A stretch of 64,000 nucleotides of DNA from Brachyhypopomus gauderio (Eukaryota > Chordata > Actinopteri > Gymnotiformes > Hypopomidae). Both the position numbers and the translations under genes were made by a program. The stretch covers positions 9,164,914 to 9,228,913 of the forward strand of contig NC_135211.1 of the NCBI RefSeq assembly GCF_052324685.1, written 5' to 3'. The notes beneath the pieces were generated by a model. It worked only from the letters and a program-made list of their open reading frames with translations, was not told the DNA's origin and made no database searches. Numbering within the stretch: the first letter of the stretch is position 1; every line of letters starts with the position of its first letter. This document shows positions 20,194 to 53,239 of the stretch, piece after piece.

Positions 20194-22739
20194 CCAACTC
20201 CAAACTGTAATGAGCAAACATGTTGGGTAGGCCATGCTTTGTTGTATGTCCTGTGTAAGTGGGAAAATACATAACCAACTCAATAAAGATCCTTATAAAA
20301 CAAATTGCTTTATCAGAGGCATATTCCTCAGTAACCTAATTTAGAGTTTAACGTACGCATTGACAGCAGAGCTTGTATACTTTACAGCAATTGTATACAA
20401 CACAGTGCTTGTATTGTACAATACACTATTGTATACAATACAGTGTGAATAATAATTAAAAAAACAGCAGCACTCTGGTTAGTTAGTATTTATGCATTTA
20501 CATTATGCCAAAAAAACTGAGACCCACATTAGTTCAAAGAAACACATGGTTGATTATGAAACGATGTGAGGAAACCACTACGATATTCAAAACACAAACA
20601 GCATAAATTTATGTTAACACTAAAGCAGCCGCTTGCAGTAAAAAAAGGGAATGAAATGAATTTATTTACACTAGGGTACTTTGGAAAAGTAATCAGAGCA
20701 CTGGCACAGGTCAACAAAGTGATAAGAGATACACAGTACATACAGCGAAGGCAAAAATGTAGTGTGGACATCAGTCCAGGTCTAGAAGATGAAAATAAAA
20801 ACAGCAAAGTGTACAAGGAGGGAAACGTCAAAAGCCAGAGTCAAGCAGCAATGCAGATCAAAACACAGCAAAGGCAGTCAAAACATCCAGCATACATGAG
20901 GAAAAACCTTAGCAAAGCTTCGCAAATAACAGACTCAAGCAGGGTATAACTATGATGACCTAAACTGAAAACAAGTGTGCTGGATTAGTAATCTGGTGTA
21001 AAAAAGTGGGGTTGTAGGTTGTTGTTGGTGGATTGAGAGGAGTCTGGTGTCATGTGGTGTCATTGGTCATGGGACTTTGGGAAGTGCAGTCTGTAAATGA
21101 GTCCAGTGACTCAAAGCTGCTGGCAGGTGAAACAGATCGTAGAGTACTAGGGTCGGCAGGAAATGTGACACATTTATCTGGTAAAAAAAATAAATCAACA
21201 AAAAAGCTCAAAATGTAATGTTAAATATGTTTAATATTGACAAGAAGTACACAACAAATAAGTTGTTGCTATGCAATACTAACACCTGCCTAACAATGCA
21301 AAAGGTGGTTTATATATTATGCAAAAACCAGTATGGGTTGGGTACATAAAGCGCATAAAGCTAGCTGTTACTTGATGATACAGTGTCAGCAAGATCATAT
21401 GGTTTTAGTGTGAAGAACCCACACTGTTATTCTAATAATCAGCATGGTTAGGCTGATTCTCAACCAGTCAGATTATGAGTTTGGGACTACTGTTGTATAA
21501 AAATGAATTAGTTAAACATTACAATTGGACAGATCTTGTAATGAAGCTCTACAAATTTTATTGTAATATACAGAAACACAGAATGCAAAATACCACCTAC
21601 ATGTTATCTGACAGTATAAAAGAGGCACCAGCAGAGATTAAGCAGAGTCATACATTTACCAAGTATCATTTATCATTTTTTAAACACCTACATTTCTTGC
21701 ACCCTCTGTCCAAGGGACATTACATGAATCATCCTTTTCTTATACTTCTTGTTTTTTTTATTTTTGAGCTATTATTAGAAAATGGCTTGGAAAACTGGTG
21801 TGGGAAGAACAATACAGACAGTTGGATAGGGTTCACATGAAAGTTACATCACAGACAGGGATCAAATATCACATTAAGGGCTAGCTATAGAAAATGTTAC
21901 CTGCAACAGTACCACTGACACCAATGATTGGCTAATAATAAAAGACAATGAAACTTCTAAATTCACACATGTAGAAAACTTTATATCCATTTTTCCATAT
22001 TGAATATTTTAGATTTGTTTTTAAATGAACAAAAAGAAGCTTAACTTACCTGAGACAATGGGGTGAAACATGCACATCACAGCCAGCTCATCCTGGGTGT
22101 GAGGCGTCCCTGAGCCCCATTCCTATCTTGTTTCCATGTCCTTGGGGCAACAGTCTGTTTGGCCTCCTAGCCTGACACAATCTTTCTTTCATGGGGCTAG
22201 AACATAGCAAGCTGGTGCTTATGATCACAGCACGTTGATGCCCCATCCGGACCTGAAACTTCGCCCATGTGCTCGTTCATGACACCAAGAAAACACAAAG
22301 ATACTGAACTTAATGAGACCGGTGGGAGAAATTACTTAACATAGTTGAACAATATGGAATAGTGTGCATGTGTTGGTTCAGTTTGAGCCTGTCTTGTTTT
22401 AGGAGATTAGCATCTAAAATGTTTAACTGTCTGTGTTGTCTGTCTTAAACTGAACAAAGTCTGTGGAGAAGTGCATGGCATTATGGGAGTCCTCACCACG
22501 GTCCTCTCTGCTGACCCATTCCCCATGTGCAGGAACAGATGCCTAATACGTTGTACAAAATGTCTTTTGCACTACATTCTGAGCCATATTGCTTGGCCAG
22601 ACTTTTGTATACAGCACTGCAAACTTGTATGGCCGTGCACCCATTAATAAGTAATACATTAAGACTAGCATATTCCAAAGATGAGTGATGAATGACATTT
22701 TAAACACATGCTATATGTCTCATATCTGTTTTTTTTCTT
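20194..22739. other. Region without supported gene; possible old LTR remnant at about 20460-21172
   Basis: No coding gene is visible. The segment ending ggaaatgtgaca at about 21172, read on the minus strand, begins TGTCACATTTCC and looks like the start of a decayed LTR, but no partner was found. At 22049-22300 the minus strand shows a stretch of higher GC followed by a good donor (cattgtctcag/gtaagtt); no protein could be recognised. Confidence 0.35.
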
Positions 22740-24537
22740 CACATTATCTAGGACGAGGAATTGGCTGTTTTGACTAACACATCGACTCAAAGCCGCAATA
22801 TGGCTTTTATTTTGAAATCCAACAACAAAAACGTTTTTCCGCTGGAAGGAAACCCGTGTGCGGAGCAGCGGTCTTTGAGTTGCTTTGCTATTTCAAGACA
22901 GGTAGTAGAACACTGTAACCTTGTGTGTCTCGACGACTGGACTATTAGATAAGACATTGGATCTGTGTTGCTAGCTACGTCGCTAGCTAAATGAACACAA
23001 TACCTACTCACACTTTGCACAGGTAAGCTGTCATGCTTCAGAAAGTTTGATGCTACGTGTCAAAACGTTATTTGAAACGTTGAGGTGTATGAGTTGCATT
23101 CGACCTGATGATAGCACATAGCTAACCACTATGTGGTCTTTAAAGGGGTAAATCTTACTCCACATATAACTAGTTAACGTTACATTCCTGAAGCTGTTCG
23201 GTAGCGTTAGCCGGGCCGGATCAGACAGCCAAAGAAGTTCTTGGATAAGGTTGGCATCCCCTGTGCCTTTCGGAATTTGTAAAACGGGCCTACCACATTA
23301 ATAGTTTCAAAAGTTTTCTTATTTGTTATCAACATAAATAGCTTCACAATACCTAATAACGACAGACACGTTTTTATTCGTCATTTTTCATAGCTGCCTC
23401 CAGGAGCCGGTAAGTATGTAGCTAGTTATTTACAATGTATAAAATATTGGCTACATTTTGTAACTATCTTGGTGGTCCAGCCTACTTGTGCTGTAGTAAA
23501 GAGTTTTGTAAGAACACGAAGCACTGTAGCTAGCTGACAGCTTTAATTCCCTGTAGACACAAGTCTGCCAGTGCTTCAAGAGCAAACGACAATAGTTTCC
23601 TTAAAGGAGTAGATGGATCAGGTTGTGGTTGCACTGATTCATCCTGTTTGCTCATAAGTAATGCTGCTTCGAGAATATTGTGTTTTTCTAGACTGTTAGA
23701 TAAGGTCATAACCAACGGTTCAGCCACAAACCCGATTGTACAATCGTGCTAATTGTGTGGAGTGAAATGGTTCTCCTAACAGCTCACTCTTGGCTCATAA
23801 CCCCGGTAGATCTGATTGAACAGCAGTCAGAACGGAGAGGTAGGCATAGTTATAATACCAAAGAATGCAGACCCTACAAAAAATGATGATCTTGACAAAA
23901 CTATTTTTTATGTGGTCTTGCTGCCTTTTACCTGTGTGGCCATTTTTGATTAGTTTATACCCCATGATGATATCAGGATGTTGTAATCTTTTACTGTATA
24001 TGACTATGGCAGGGTAATCAAATTGTATGTCCACAAGGCCATGCAAATTGTCATATGAATAATTTTCTGGAACTTTTAACTTTTCCCCCCACTGTTTTTA
24101 CCCTAGAATTTTGGTCAATATTTTTCTTTAAGGAATAGTAAACCAAAAACACATTTTAGGTTTTCTGTTTGTAACTTTATTTCAGAGACAGAAACCCCAG
24201 GTGAGCGTACTGTTGAAGTAGTGCCTGAAGAATATTTGAGTGTCTTGTAAAGCATGAGCCAGCAGGGGTAATGGGTGTGCACCCATGTCGTTGGGGTTAT
24301 CAGGGGCTGAAAACGCTGGTTGGTTCTGATAGCAAATTGGACAACTGAGGAAAATAACTGTGTTCCAGTTTTAACCTAAGGTGGATATCCTGTTCTCTTG
24401 AGTGAATTGCTGTAGGCCTAAATCTGCTAATTAAATGGTGTGTGGGAGAAATTCTTAAACAATGGCAAACTCTCATGGATTTCTTTGCTATTCAATCATA
24501 GCCTCTTCGTTTAGAGACACTGCCACTGGCTGAGCCC
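22740..24537 (+). promoter_or_regulatory. Candidate promoter and leader exons of slc11a2
   Basis: Several exon-like segments with canonical sites precede the slc11a2 start exon: donor ttgcacag/gtaagc at about 23022, a 16-nt segment 23394-23409 (tttcatag/.../gtaagt), and a 15-nt segment 24186-24200 (tttatttcag/.../gtgagc). The 5' part of the start exon (24502-24537) is open upstream of the ATG, so an alternative longer N-terminus is possible. Mammalian SLC11A2 also has alternative first exons. No single promoter element is convincing. Confidence 0.35.
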
Positions 24538-44548
<20,011 letters not shown>

Positions 44549-45526
44549 AACTAAGTAAATGGTCTGACTGGATTTATGCTTGTTTTTACAACTTTGGAGA
44601 TAAAACTGCAATGTTTAATTATTAAGCTTTTAGAAAGAACATTTCCGAAACAGCAAACATGGATACTTTGTGGTCTGTCCCCTTGGGGACTGATGATTTC
44701 ATTTGATGCATAGGAAAACCCCTTATGGATAAATATTCTGTGAATTATTAAAGTAATTTTTCATTGTGATTTTAGGATTTCTTTCTTGTGGAAATGTGGC
44801 AAATGTTGCCTGACATTGTCTGACAGAGTAGCAAATTAACAAATGAATGGACTTGGACACTATTTAAACTGTGAACTAAACAAACTTGGAGACCGTTCTC
44901 AAATTTGGTGCAGCGTTGAACCATTGAGTGATTTATGTGGTACATTTATTAATTTTCATTTGATTTAAATATCGACACATTTCCAAGATGGAGATAAAAC
45001 TGAGCACGTGTCTGAGCACGTTGGTGTAGACAGAGATGCTATTTCTTAAGTTATTTGTTGATTTTGTAGGAAGATTTGTTGGGTTTTAGATTTCATACCC
45101 AGTTCTGTGTTTAAATGTTACATTAAAAAATCAACAGTTTTTAAGCGTAAGAGCTTGTATAAACATTATGTACCTTTGGATGTTTGTTCAAACTGACGTT
45201 TTTTTAAAGGGATATTCTATTCCATGATTTATTGTGGACTAACAATATCCAAGAATTGGCAGGCATTTTTACTTGAACAGTGTGGCATGGGTGTTGACTC
45301 ATAATACACGCACAAAAAAAGCATTTGTCCTGTCAAAACTCTTCTGTCTGCTGATAGGTTTGTGGGTTGAACTGTATGGGTGCCACATAGCTGAACGTGA
45401 CACCTATTAATATTATTTAAATTAACGTAAATTATTTCATTTCAATTTACTGTTGCTTTGCTTTACTGGTTTACCTCTCAATGAGTGTTTGAAATAAAAA
45501 TCCACTAATTTATTCTGAATTCATCT

Positions 45527-46261
45527 ATACTCACTGATCACTTTATGATCACCTGTACACCTTCTCATTTATCTGGTCAGCTAAACATGCGACAGCAGTG
45601 TGACACACATTCATTGGTCAAAGGTTTTAGTTAATTTTTACAAGTATCAATAGAGTTAAACATTCGAGCGTGGGGGGGGGGGGGGTACTTTGAGTACATC
45701 ATGCACTGATCTCCTGGGCTTTTTTAAACACAGCAGTCTCTAGGGAACCACATGTTCCACTCTGGTTTGCCAAGGAATCCTAGGCTATAGAGGGCCACAG
45801 GCTCACTGAAACTGGACAGTAGGAAATTGGAAAAACATTGTTTGAGCTGACAAATGAATCTCGATTTCAGTTGCACCATGCGTGTGCAATGTGTAATGAA
45901 CAGCATTTGCCTATGGACCCCACCTGCTGTGTGTTAACAGTTCACACTGGTGCTAATAATGTAATATAATACCAATCATTTGAATGCTATATTCTACCTA
46001 TAGTATCATTGCTGATGCAGTAAATCTCATTTTACAGTGGGTACTTTTAGTATGATCACATGCCATGTTGCAACACAGAGGTTATAAACTGGTTACATGG
46101 CCAGGATGTATGTATGTATAGTGCACTTAAGTGGCCTCCTCAGTCACCACATTTAAACTGAAGTTCCTTTGTGATGTGGCAAAACTGGAGATTTGCAGCA
46201 TAAATTATTATCTCCAGGAGTGCTATGGTGTTTGGGGTAATATGTTGGTCAGTGAGTGTAA
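45527..46261. pseudogene. Decayed Tc1/mariner element
   Basis: The left end tactcactgatcacttta and the right end ggtcagtgagtgta are inverted partners. Inside, fragments such as ctcctgggctttttt, gaaattggaaaaacattg, aatctcgatttc and cctcctcagtcaccaca match the transposase gene of a common fish Tc1-like family, but no frame survives. Located between the proximal and distal slc11a2 last exons. Confidence 0.6.
45672..45685. repeat. Poly-G run of 14
   Basis: Uninterrupted G14 inside the decayed Tc1 element. Confidence 0.9.
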
Positions 46262-46633
46262 AACAATGATAGATAATTTCCAACAATGTTAAATAAAGTA
46301 ATTACATCACAAAGACCAAATTGTATGTATATTACTACAACTATCAAGACTGTATTGGGTGTAATATTTTAAGTAATGTATATGTGAATGAGTGTGTGTA
46401 TAGTCATGTATAACAAACTACATCCAAAATGTCCTGTTTCGTATACAAACTTACATTGTAAGAGATAAATGATAACTGGCCAGTAACATACCTATAGTTA
46501 AAGAATTTACTAAACTGTGATTTTATATCTAAGCTTAGTGTTGGAAAAACTGCTAAACTGCTACTTAGCTAACTAGACAGGAATGGAATGTCCATTTGCC
46601 AGTTGCTATTTTAATTATTATTTTTATCACTTT

Positions 46634-46830
46634 GTAAATTGAATTGAATATACTTCATTGATCCCGAGGGAAATTTACGTTCCCCTGGGGCCTCTGTGTA
46701 AAGCACCGCGAACCCAGAGCGGCCCCACAGCGTCAGGAACGCGCTGCTGTTCAGATAGTGGTTGAAAAGATAGAGATATACATTAAGAAGAGACAAAAAA
46801 AATGTTGTCTCAACAGGACAACAGTCTGTG
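46634..46830. repeat. Fragment of a retroposon tail
   Basis: The segment ttgaatatacttcattgatcc followed by cgagggaaatttacg resembles the 3' region of fish non-LTR elements (tttattgatccc...gggaaattg). The rest is unassigned. Confidence 0.4.
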
Positions 46831-46899
46831 AGCACGCAAAAAATCCCCATAGCACATATAAGCACTGACAGAAACATCTTACTGGCTAAGTTAGATAAT

Positions 46900-49560
46900 A
46901 TTTTATAATGCTACATGCCATCGGCATGTATAATAGGGCCACCAAATTGAAATACTGTAAATGGCATTACATTTTGGCTGCGCACAACAAACTATGCATC
47001 AAAGTAAATTAGGTAAACCTTTGATTAATAAGGAAGCTAACAAATGTCAAAAAACGAGCAACCTCTGCATCATTCTGGTTTTCTGCTGGTGGTGATCTCT
47101 AAGCCTTATTTTCTCTTTTCCTGCGGTAATGATAGATTGGTCAAAATACAAACAGCCTAATGAACATCTAAGTCTCCTCAGACTTATTTCAGCTGTTGTG
47201 CCTTTTTATCACAGAATTTGAGTGGTTTTCTAGGCTAGATCTTTTAGATATGTACACTTAAATATTTATCTTCAATGTAAGATTAAACACTTAAGTGTTT
47301 ACAACCTCCACACACTCACCATTTAACTTAAGAGCAGTATGAGCAATATTTTCGTTCTAAAATGAAGTATGTGTGATTTTAGTGTTCATATTTAGGCTCA
47401 ATAAATAGCCCTATCCAAAATGCACAATGAAATTCACTCAGCTTCATACTTCAGCATAAAATACGATATGCATTTCAATTGTATTAAATGGAAAAACGAA
47501 GTTAGAAGTTTTTACTAATGAAGATTGGTCCCTCAGTTATTCATGTTTTTCCTCAAACCCACACATCCCCTTTTCCACGAGATGTGTATTAATTTGGTCC
47601 AACCTGGACTACAGGCTCTTTTAAAGCTGCACTAGTAATGGGAATGCAGTTGTCTGGTAAAGGAGGGGTGGTCATTCTGTCATTTATAGACAGAACTTCA
47701 GCTTGGTGAAAGCTGGAGAAACATGTCCGCTGTCCTCCAAGCAAACTGGGACACTGCATTCTAGCCCTGTACTGAGAGAGATTGGGAAAGTAGAGAGAAT
47801 GGAAGAACATTGGACATGAAAGTATCAACAAGGCAATAATTACTATTTCATAACAGCCAACCACCCCACATACGTCAAGTTTGTTCTTGCCAAATTACTC
47901 TGGGAGAAGAGTCCTTTTGTTCCCAGGATAATTTTTAATCACAGCATACTTTGTTAATGTCATAAATCCATTTAAAAAAGCAATACAATACATGTGGCAA
48001 TAATACTTGATATGAGCAGATGCTTTTTCCTGTTAGTATGTGCAGTAGTGTGATTTTCCGGTTAACAGTTCAAGTTTAGAAATTGTAGATTCAATATGCT
48101 TTGGTCAGAAATCCACACTGTCTTACTAAGTAAACCAAGCATTTTTATACAAATTTTAAATGTATGGCATTTAGTACTGTACTTTATACTCAGATATTTA
48201 GATATAAATGATTAAGATATGTTATTTTTTTGACACTGTGCTTTAAATTGAGTAGCTAATTCTGTAGTACTCGATTGTCTGCAAGATTCCTTGACAGTAA
48301 GTGAAACCTTTTCTCTCAGTCTTATGGCCATTTGTGTTTTTGAGAGGTGCTGCTTAGCTTAAAGGTCACAAACATAAGATTAATTACGTGATACTAAATA
48401 CACTGAGTAATACACTTAAATTAAAAGTGTGTTTTTTTTTTTTTTTTTTTTTTTTTTGTTTTGTTTTTTTTTTTATCTTGTACAAGTCCTTTCTTGTTTG
48501 ATTGGTGTATCTGCAGCATTTGGGTACTGGGCCACCTTAACTGTATTTAAAATAATCCTATTTCCTATTAAATTCCTTTTTGTTATCAGTGTGAAATATT
48601 ACTTGTGTATATGACCTTTAAATTGTTGGAAAATATCATTTATAATAGAATAAATGTTTTTTATTTATAGATTTAAGTATTTTTAATGAATGATTACATT
48701 TGAATGAGTGTAAAGAAATTAGTTAATCATTACTAGCCAAGAATATCACTAGCAGTCATGCAGTATACAACACATTTATATTACATTAAGTTTGAAACTA
48801 TATATTGTATTCAAACCACTGAAGTATGCAGTTTTCTCAGTTATTTAGAAATTTGACATATTACACTGAAAACAATTCATTTATTTGTCTTAATTTAGAT
48901 TTTACTTATTCGAGGGTTAATGATGTTCATGAAGCAGTGATAACCCTGTATTATAACTTGTATTGTGGCTAGCATGTCATATATAATCAAGCCTTAACAT
49001 CACAATGCAAAACAGCCATTCTGGTTACTAAGAACTTTTCAGATCAAATTTTATTTACTGACAAAACATAGCATACATTGCTAATTAAACAACCTTTCAG
49101 CTATTTGTTTATATACTTTTCCAGCATACTGTCATACCAAATTGTGCCCATTTTGACATTTGAAAAAATTATCAAAGAAGGCTGAAAATGTATATTGATT
49201 TTAGATGTTGACTACCATTTTAAGCAACCACTTGATAAACACCTACCTCATAGCTATGCTCACTTGGGTACACTTACAAATGGTAACGGATTCTGTATGT
49301 CAGACTACTTATTTATTGAAGCATTTGACTTTTTTCAAAACAGCAGTTACACTGACATAGCACAGTGGTGAGTGTAGTGCCTCCTCACGTGTATTAGGTA
49401 CAGCAGTGTTGCTGGAGTTTACATGGAGTTAAAAGTGGTCTTGTACCTTCAAATATCCAGTCAGTGATTCTGAGGAAGGCAAGTGGTAATCAATAAATGT
49501 TCCACAATCAAAGATAATCTGGGAAAACCCAGTCCCTAACCACTGTCACTAGAACTACAT
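46900..49560. other. slc11a2 terminal intron, no gene seen
   Basis: AT-rich sequence with a poly-T run near 48431-48474 and no conserved protein signal. It separates the two alternative last exons of slc11a2. Confidence 0.5.
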
Positions 49561-49608
49561 TTATAAGCAGAGATCAACATTTGTAACATTTACCTCTCTT
49601 TCTCTTAG

Positions 49609-49686
49609 ATTCAGTTGGGACATGCCCGCCACATCGATATTTACCTGCTGAGTAACATGGATGATGACTCTGTAGTGGAAAGATAA
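49609..49686 (+). CDS. slc11a2: Alternative last coding exon of slc11a2 (YLLSNM isoform)
   Basis: Inside the proximal last exon a strong donor (ggcagg/gtaaga, 44494/44495) ends a codon after LDVGGR. At 49609 a strong acceptor (ctctctttctcttag) opens the same phase and encodes IQLGHARHIDIYLLSNMDDDSVVER and stop TAA. This closely matches the mammalian non-IRE DMT1 tail ELYLLNTMDADSLVSR, in which YLLNTM is known as an early-endosome targeting signal. The isoform would have 563 residues. The exon lies 5.1 kb downstream of the proximal stop. I infer that teleosts use two C-termini as mammals do, with different trafficking. Confidence 0.85.
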   Translation: MQLGHARHIDIYLLSNMDDDSVVER

Positions 49687-50930
49687 AAGAATGCAAGATG
49701 CTCTTGGTTTACCCAACCGGACACCACAACTGGACTTCTGAGTCACTGCGACAGCTATGCAAAAAAGACCTTAAAGCTTATAGGTTCTAAATTTGTAATA
49801 ATATATATTTGGGTATTTTTTATTTATTATAGATTTTATCCTACATTTTGAAAATGGACAATAACACTGGAAATATTATTTTTTAACTTGACATATGGTT
49901 CTTCTTTAAAAAAAAAAAAAAAACAACAAAACAAAAAAAAAGAGAGACCATGTTAAAATTACAGTACACACGGACCAACTTAAAATTGCTTATGTTTTAA
50001 TGTTGTTTTCATGTTGGACACTTGCAGTCACTTCCAAAAGAAGAGTTGGTTCAAAGCCTTTTTGAATGGCACAATGATGTTTAAAAAATGTTACAGGTAA
50101 AACTGTTACTATGTTACAGTTAAAAGGTCAATTAAGGTCAATTATTTAAGGCTTAAGGTTTGGCTTTGTGAAATTTCAGCAGTGTTATCTAAACATAAGT
50201 GTAACTAGTCATGCTTAAATATGTTTATTTTGAAAATGCCTGAATCAAAGTATACTTTGTGTATATAGTGGACACAAATATAGGCTGGCTAGGGATTGTG
50301 TATATCTAGATCAAATGGCAATTTTTTATTCTGAAGGTAGATGACCTCAATCTTGAGATATGGTGCTGATTTACTAAACACCTCATTCCTAATATGTGTC
50401 AATATGAGATGGCTAAACAAGCTGCCAATAACATTCTAAGTGAATTATCTATGAAACATTAAATCAGAAAATCTTTGCTTGACAAACAACACAGTTTATA
50501 ATTTTGGGATCACTTCATACCTATATTCACAGCTCGAATTTCACTCAAAACTGATATTTTATTACCTGTACCTAAATGTTTCTGGGTAATTGCCAAGAAC
50601 AAATTAATGACTCATGTGAGAGTCTCTGCAATATTTGTAGACCATTATGCTCAGAGTATACCCTTTGACCAATAGCACAAGTATGCAGTTTTGCATAACA
50701 ACAAAAGCATTCTTAAAGGAAAATTCCAATATCCTTATCAAAAATTTGTAGAGAGCATTTCAGAACTAATTAACACAGGCACAGAGTATTACCTTTATCA
50801 ATTATTACAAAATGTTCCAATACTGTCTCCAAAAAGATAAAAAAAAAATAAAAAAAAACACTTTGCTTGTACAGCTGGTGAAGGACCTCTGTCCGAAACA
50901 TCCTGATTCTCTGGAAACTTTGTGTACTCT
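49687..50930. other. Presumed slc11a2 3' UTR and convergent intergenic DNA
   Basis: Follows the distal slc11a2 stop. Contains an A-rich tract at 49907-49940 and no gene. Confidence 0.4.
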
Positions 50931-50954
50931 CTCTCTCTCTCTCTCTCTCCCTCA

Positions 50955-51010
<56 letters not shown>
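50929..51010. repeat. Compound (CT)n-(TA)n-(CA)n microsatellite
   Basis: CT units to about 50949, TA units about 50958-50994, CA units to 51010, directly abutting the Tc1-type element. Confidence 0.95.
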
Positions 51011-52582
51011 TACTGTTCAAATGTTTGGGGTCACTTAGAAATGTTCTTATTTTTGAAAGAAAAGCAGTTTTTTTTTCCATTTAGCTAACATTAAATGCAT
51101 CAAAAATACACTCTATACATTATTAATGTGGTAAATGACTATTCTAGCTGTAAACGTCTGGTTTTTAATGCAATATCTACATAGATGTATGGAGACCCAT
51201 TTCCAACAACCATCACTCCAGTGTTCTAATGGTACATTGTGTTTGCTAACTGTGTAAGGAGGCTATTGGATATTTAGAAAAACCCTTGTGCAAGTAGGTT
51301 AGCACAGCTGAAAACAGTTTTGCTGATTAGAGAAGCTATACAACTGACCTTCCTTTAAGCTAGTTGAGAATCTGGAGCATTACAATTGTTGGTTCGATTA
51401 AACTCACAAAATGGCCAGAAAAAGACAACTTTCAATTGAAACTCGACAGTCTATTCTTGTTCTGAGAAATGAAGTCTATTCCATGCGAGACATTGCCAAG
51501 AAACTGAAGATTTCCTACAATGGTGTGTACTACTCCCTTCAGAGGAGAGCACAGACAGGCTCTAACCAGAGTAGAAGGAGAAGTGGAAGGCCCCGCTGCA
51601 CAACTGAGCAAGAAGACAAGTACATTAGAGTCTCCAGTTTGAGAAATCGACACCTCACAGGTCCTCAACTGGCAGCTTCATTAAATAGTACCCGCAAAAC
51701 GCCAGTGTAAACGTTTACAGTGAAGAGGCGACTCCGGGATGCTGGCCTTCAGGGCAGAGTGGCAAAGAAAAATCCATATCTGGCTAATAAAAGAAAAAGA
51801 TTAATATGGGCAAAAGAACACAGACATTGGACAGAGGAAGATTGGAAAAAAGTGGACAGATGAATCAAAGTTTGAGGTGTTTGGATCACACAGACGAACA
51901 TTTGTGAGACGCAGAACAACTGAAAAGATGCTGGAAGAGTGCCTGACACCATCTGTCAAACATGGTGGAGGTAATGTGATGGTCTGGGGTTGCTTTGGTG
52001 CTGGTAAAGTGGGAGATTTGAACAAGGTAAAAGGGATTTTGAATAAGGAAGGCTATCACTCCATTTTGCAACACCATGCCATACCCTGTGGACAGCGCTT
52101 GATTGGAGCCAATTTCATCCTGCAACAGGACAATGACCCAAAGCACACCTCCAAATTATGCACAAACTATTTGGAGAAGAAGCAGGCAGCTGGTGTTTTA
52201 TCGGTAATGGAGTGGCCAGCGCAGTCACCAGATCTCAACCCCATTGAGCTGTTGTGGGAGCATCTTGACCGTATGGTACGAAAAAAGTGTCCATCAACCC
52301 AATCAAACTTGTGGGAGCGGCTTCTGGAAGCATGGGGTGAAATTTCTCCAGATTACCTCAGCAAATTAACAGCTAGAATGCCAAAGGTCTGCAATGCTGT
52401 AATTGCTGCTAAGGGAGCATTCTTTGACGAAAGCAAAGATTAAAGTAGAAAATTATTTCAAATAAAAAAAAAAACATTATTTCTATTCATTTTGCAACTC
52501 ATTTGATAAATAAAAGTATGAGATTTCAGGGCAAAACACAAAATTGTCTAGGTGACCCCAAACTTTTGAACGGTAGTGTGTG
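51004..52582 (+). mobile_element. Tc1-superfamily transposon with DD38E transposase
   Basis: Terminal inverted repeats cacacactactgttcaaatg (left) and, inverted, cacacactaccgttcaaaag (right) surround one transposase gene. Both flanks are (TA)n-rich microsatellites, fitting insertion at TA. The transposase is broken (next entry). Length about 1.58 kb fits the superfamily. Confidence 0.9.
51411..52443 (+). pseudogene. Tc1-type transposase, DD38E, broken
   Basis: The first frame, 51411-51710, encodes the paired-like DNA-binding half: helix-turn-helix MRDIAKKLKISYNGVYYSLQ and an AT-hook-like RRSGRPR. It ends in a premature stop at 51708. The second, 51877-52443, encodes the catalytic half: GGGNVMVWGCF, QQDNDPKHTSK with the second catalytic Asp, and SPDLNPIELLWEHL with the catalytic Glu. 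A one- or two-base deletion near 51850 at the first-Asp motif shifts frame. The spacing between the second Asp and the Glu is 38 residues, not the usual 34, because of a longer YLEKKQAAGVLSVMEWP segment. DD38E spacing is characteristic of the described Intruder family. Confidence 0.88.
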
Positions 52583-52586
52583 TGTA

Positions 52587-52596
<10 letters not shown>

Positions 52597-52657
<61 letters not shown>
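52597..52657. repeat. (TA)n microsatellite
   Basis: About 30 TA units immediately right of the Tc1-type element. Confidence 0.95.
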
Positions 52658-52659
<2 letters not shown>

Positions 52660-52927
52660 CCACAGGGACTGTTTCTCTCTCTTGCTGCTGAATATGCAGC
52701 AAAGACGACTGGTATCTGTGGGCTTTAAATAGTAAGCGTGCCAGGTGAAGGGCATAATGAGGCGATTGAGACTGAGGGCTGTGTGGGCATGATGCCCCTG
52801 TGTGGCTGGGATTGCTGGTAATTATGTAAATGACTTTCCATAATACACTAGAGGATAACCATATGTTTACCTTAAATATCTAATTTTAAATGGAGGCTGG
52901 AAACATGAAGTCCTGTACATTCTATAC

Positions 52928-53239
52928 CCCCCATACTCAAATAGCGGCCCGCGGGCCGCAAAGTGTTTATTTTTAGGAATCTTCTTTTTCAATTGCGCTA
53001 TCCGCTCTTATTTTGAAATTGTGCACCGCGATCTCAAGACGATGCCGGGGATTATCAAACAGGTAGCAGACGAACAAACAGGTAGCAGATGCCCAAATGC
53101 GTTCGCCAACCCCCCCCCCCCCCCCCCCCCCCCCCCCAACAGTTTATGTTCGCCCCCAAACCCCCCCCCAATAACCGGCCCCTTCAGCGATTGAAAAAAT
53201 AAAATGTGGCCTGTCATCATTTCTATTTGAGTACCCCTG
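52928..53239. mobile_element. Short hAT-type element with poly-C core
   Basis: Inverted ends (catactcaaatag / ctatttgagtacccctg) are flanked by an 8-bp duplication ttctatac (52920-52927 and 53240-53247). A run of 28 C lies at 53110-53137. The beginning gcggcccgcgggccgc is typical of a hAT family common in vertebrates. 312 bp, non-autonomous. Confidence 0.85.

Noticed and set aside
20566-20949. 127-codon plus-strand frame
   Set aside because: No recognisable domain or splice context; composition is that of a decayed repeat.
44549-45620. Iron-responsive element after the proximal slc11a2 stop
   Set aside because: CAGTGN loops occur at about 45280 and 45597, but the flanking five bases do not pair, and there is no bulged C in the right place.
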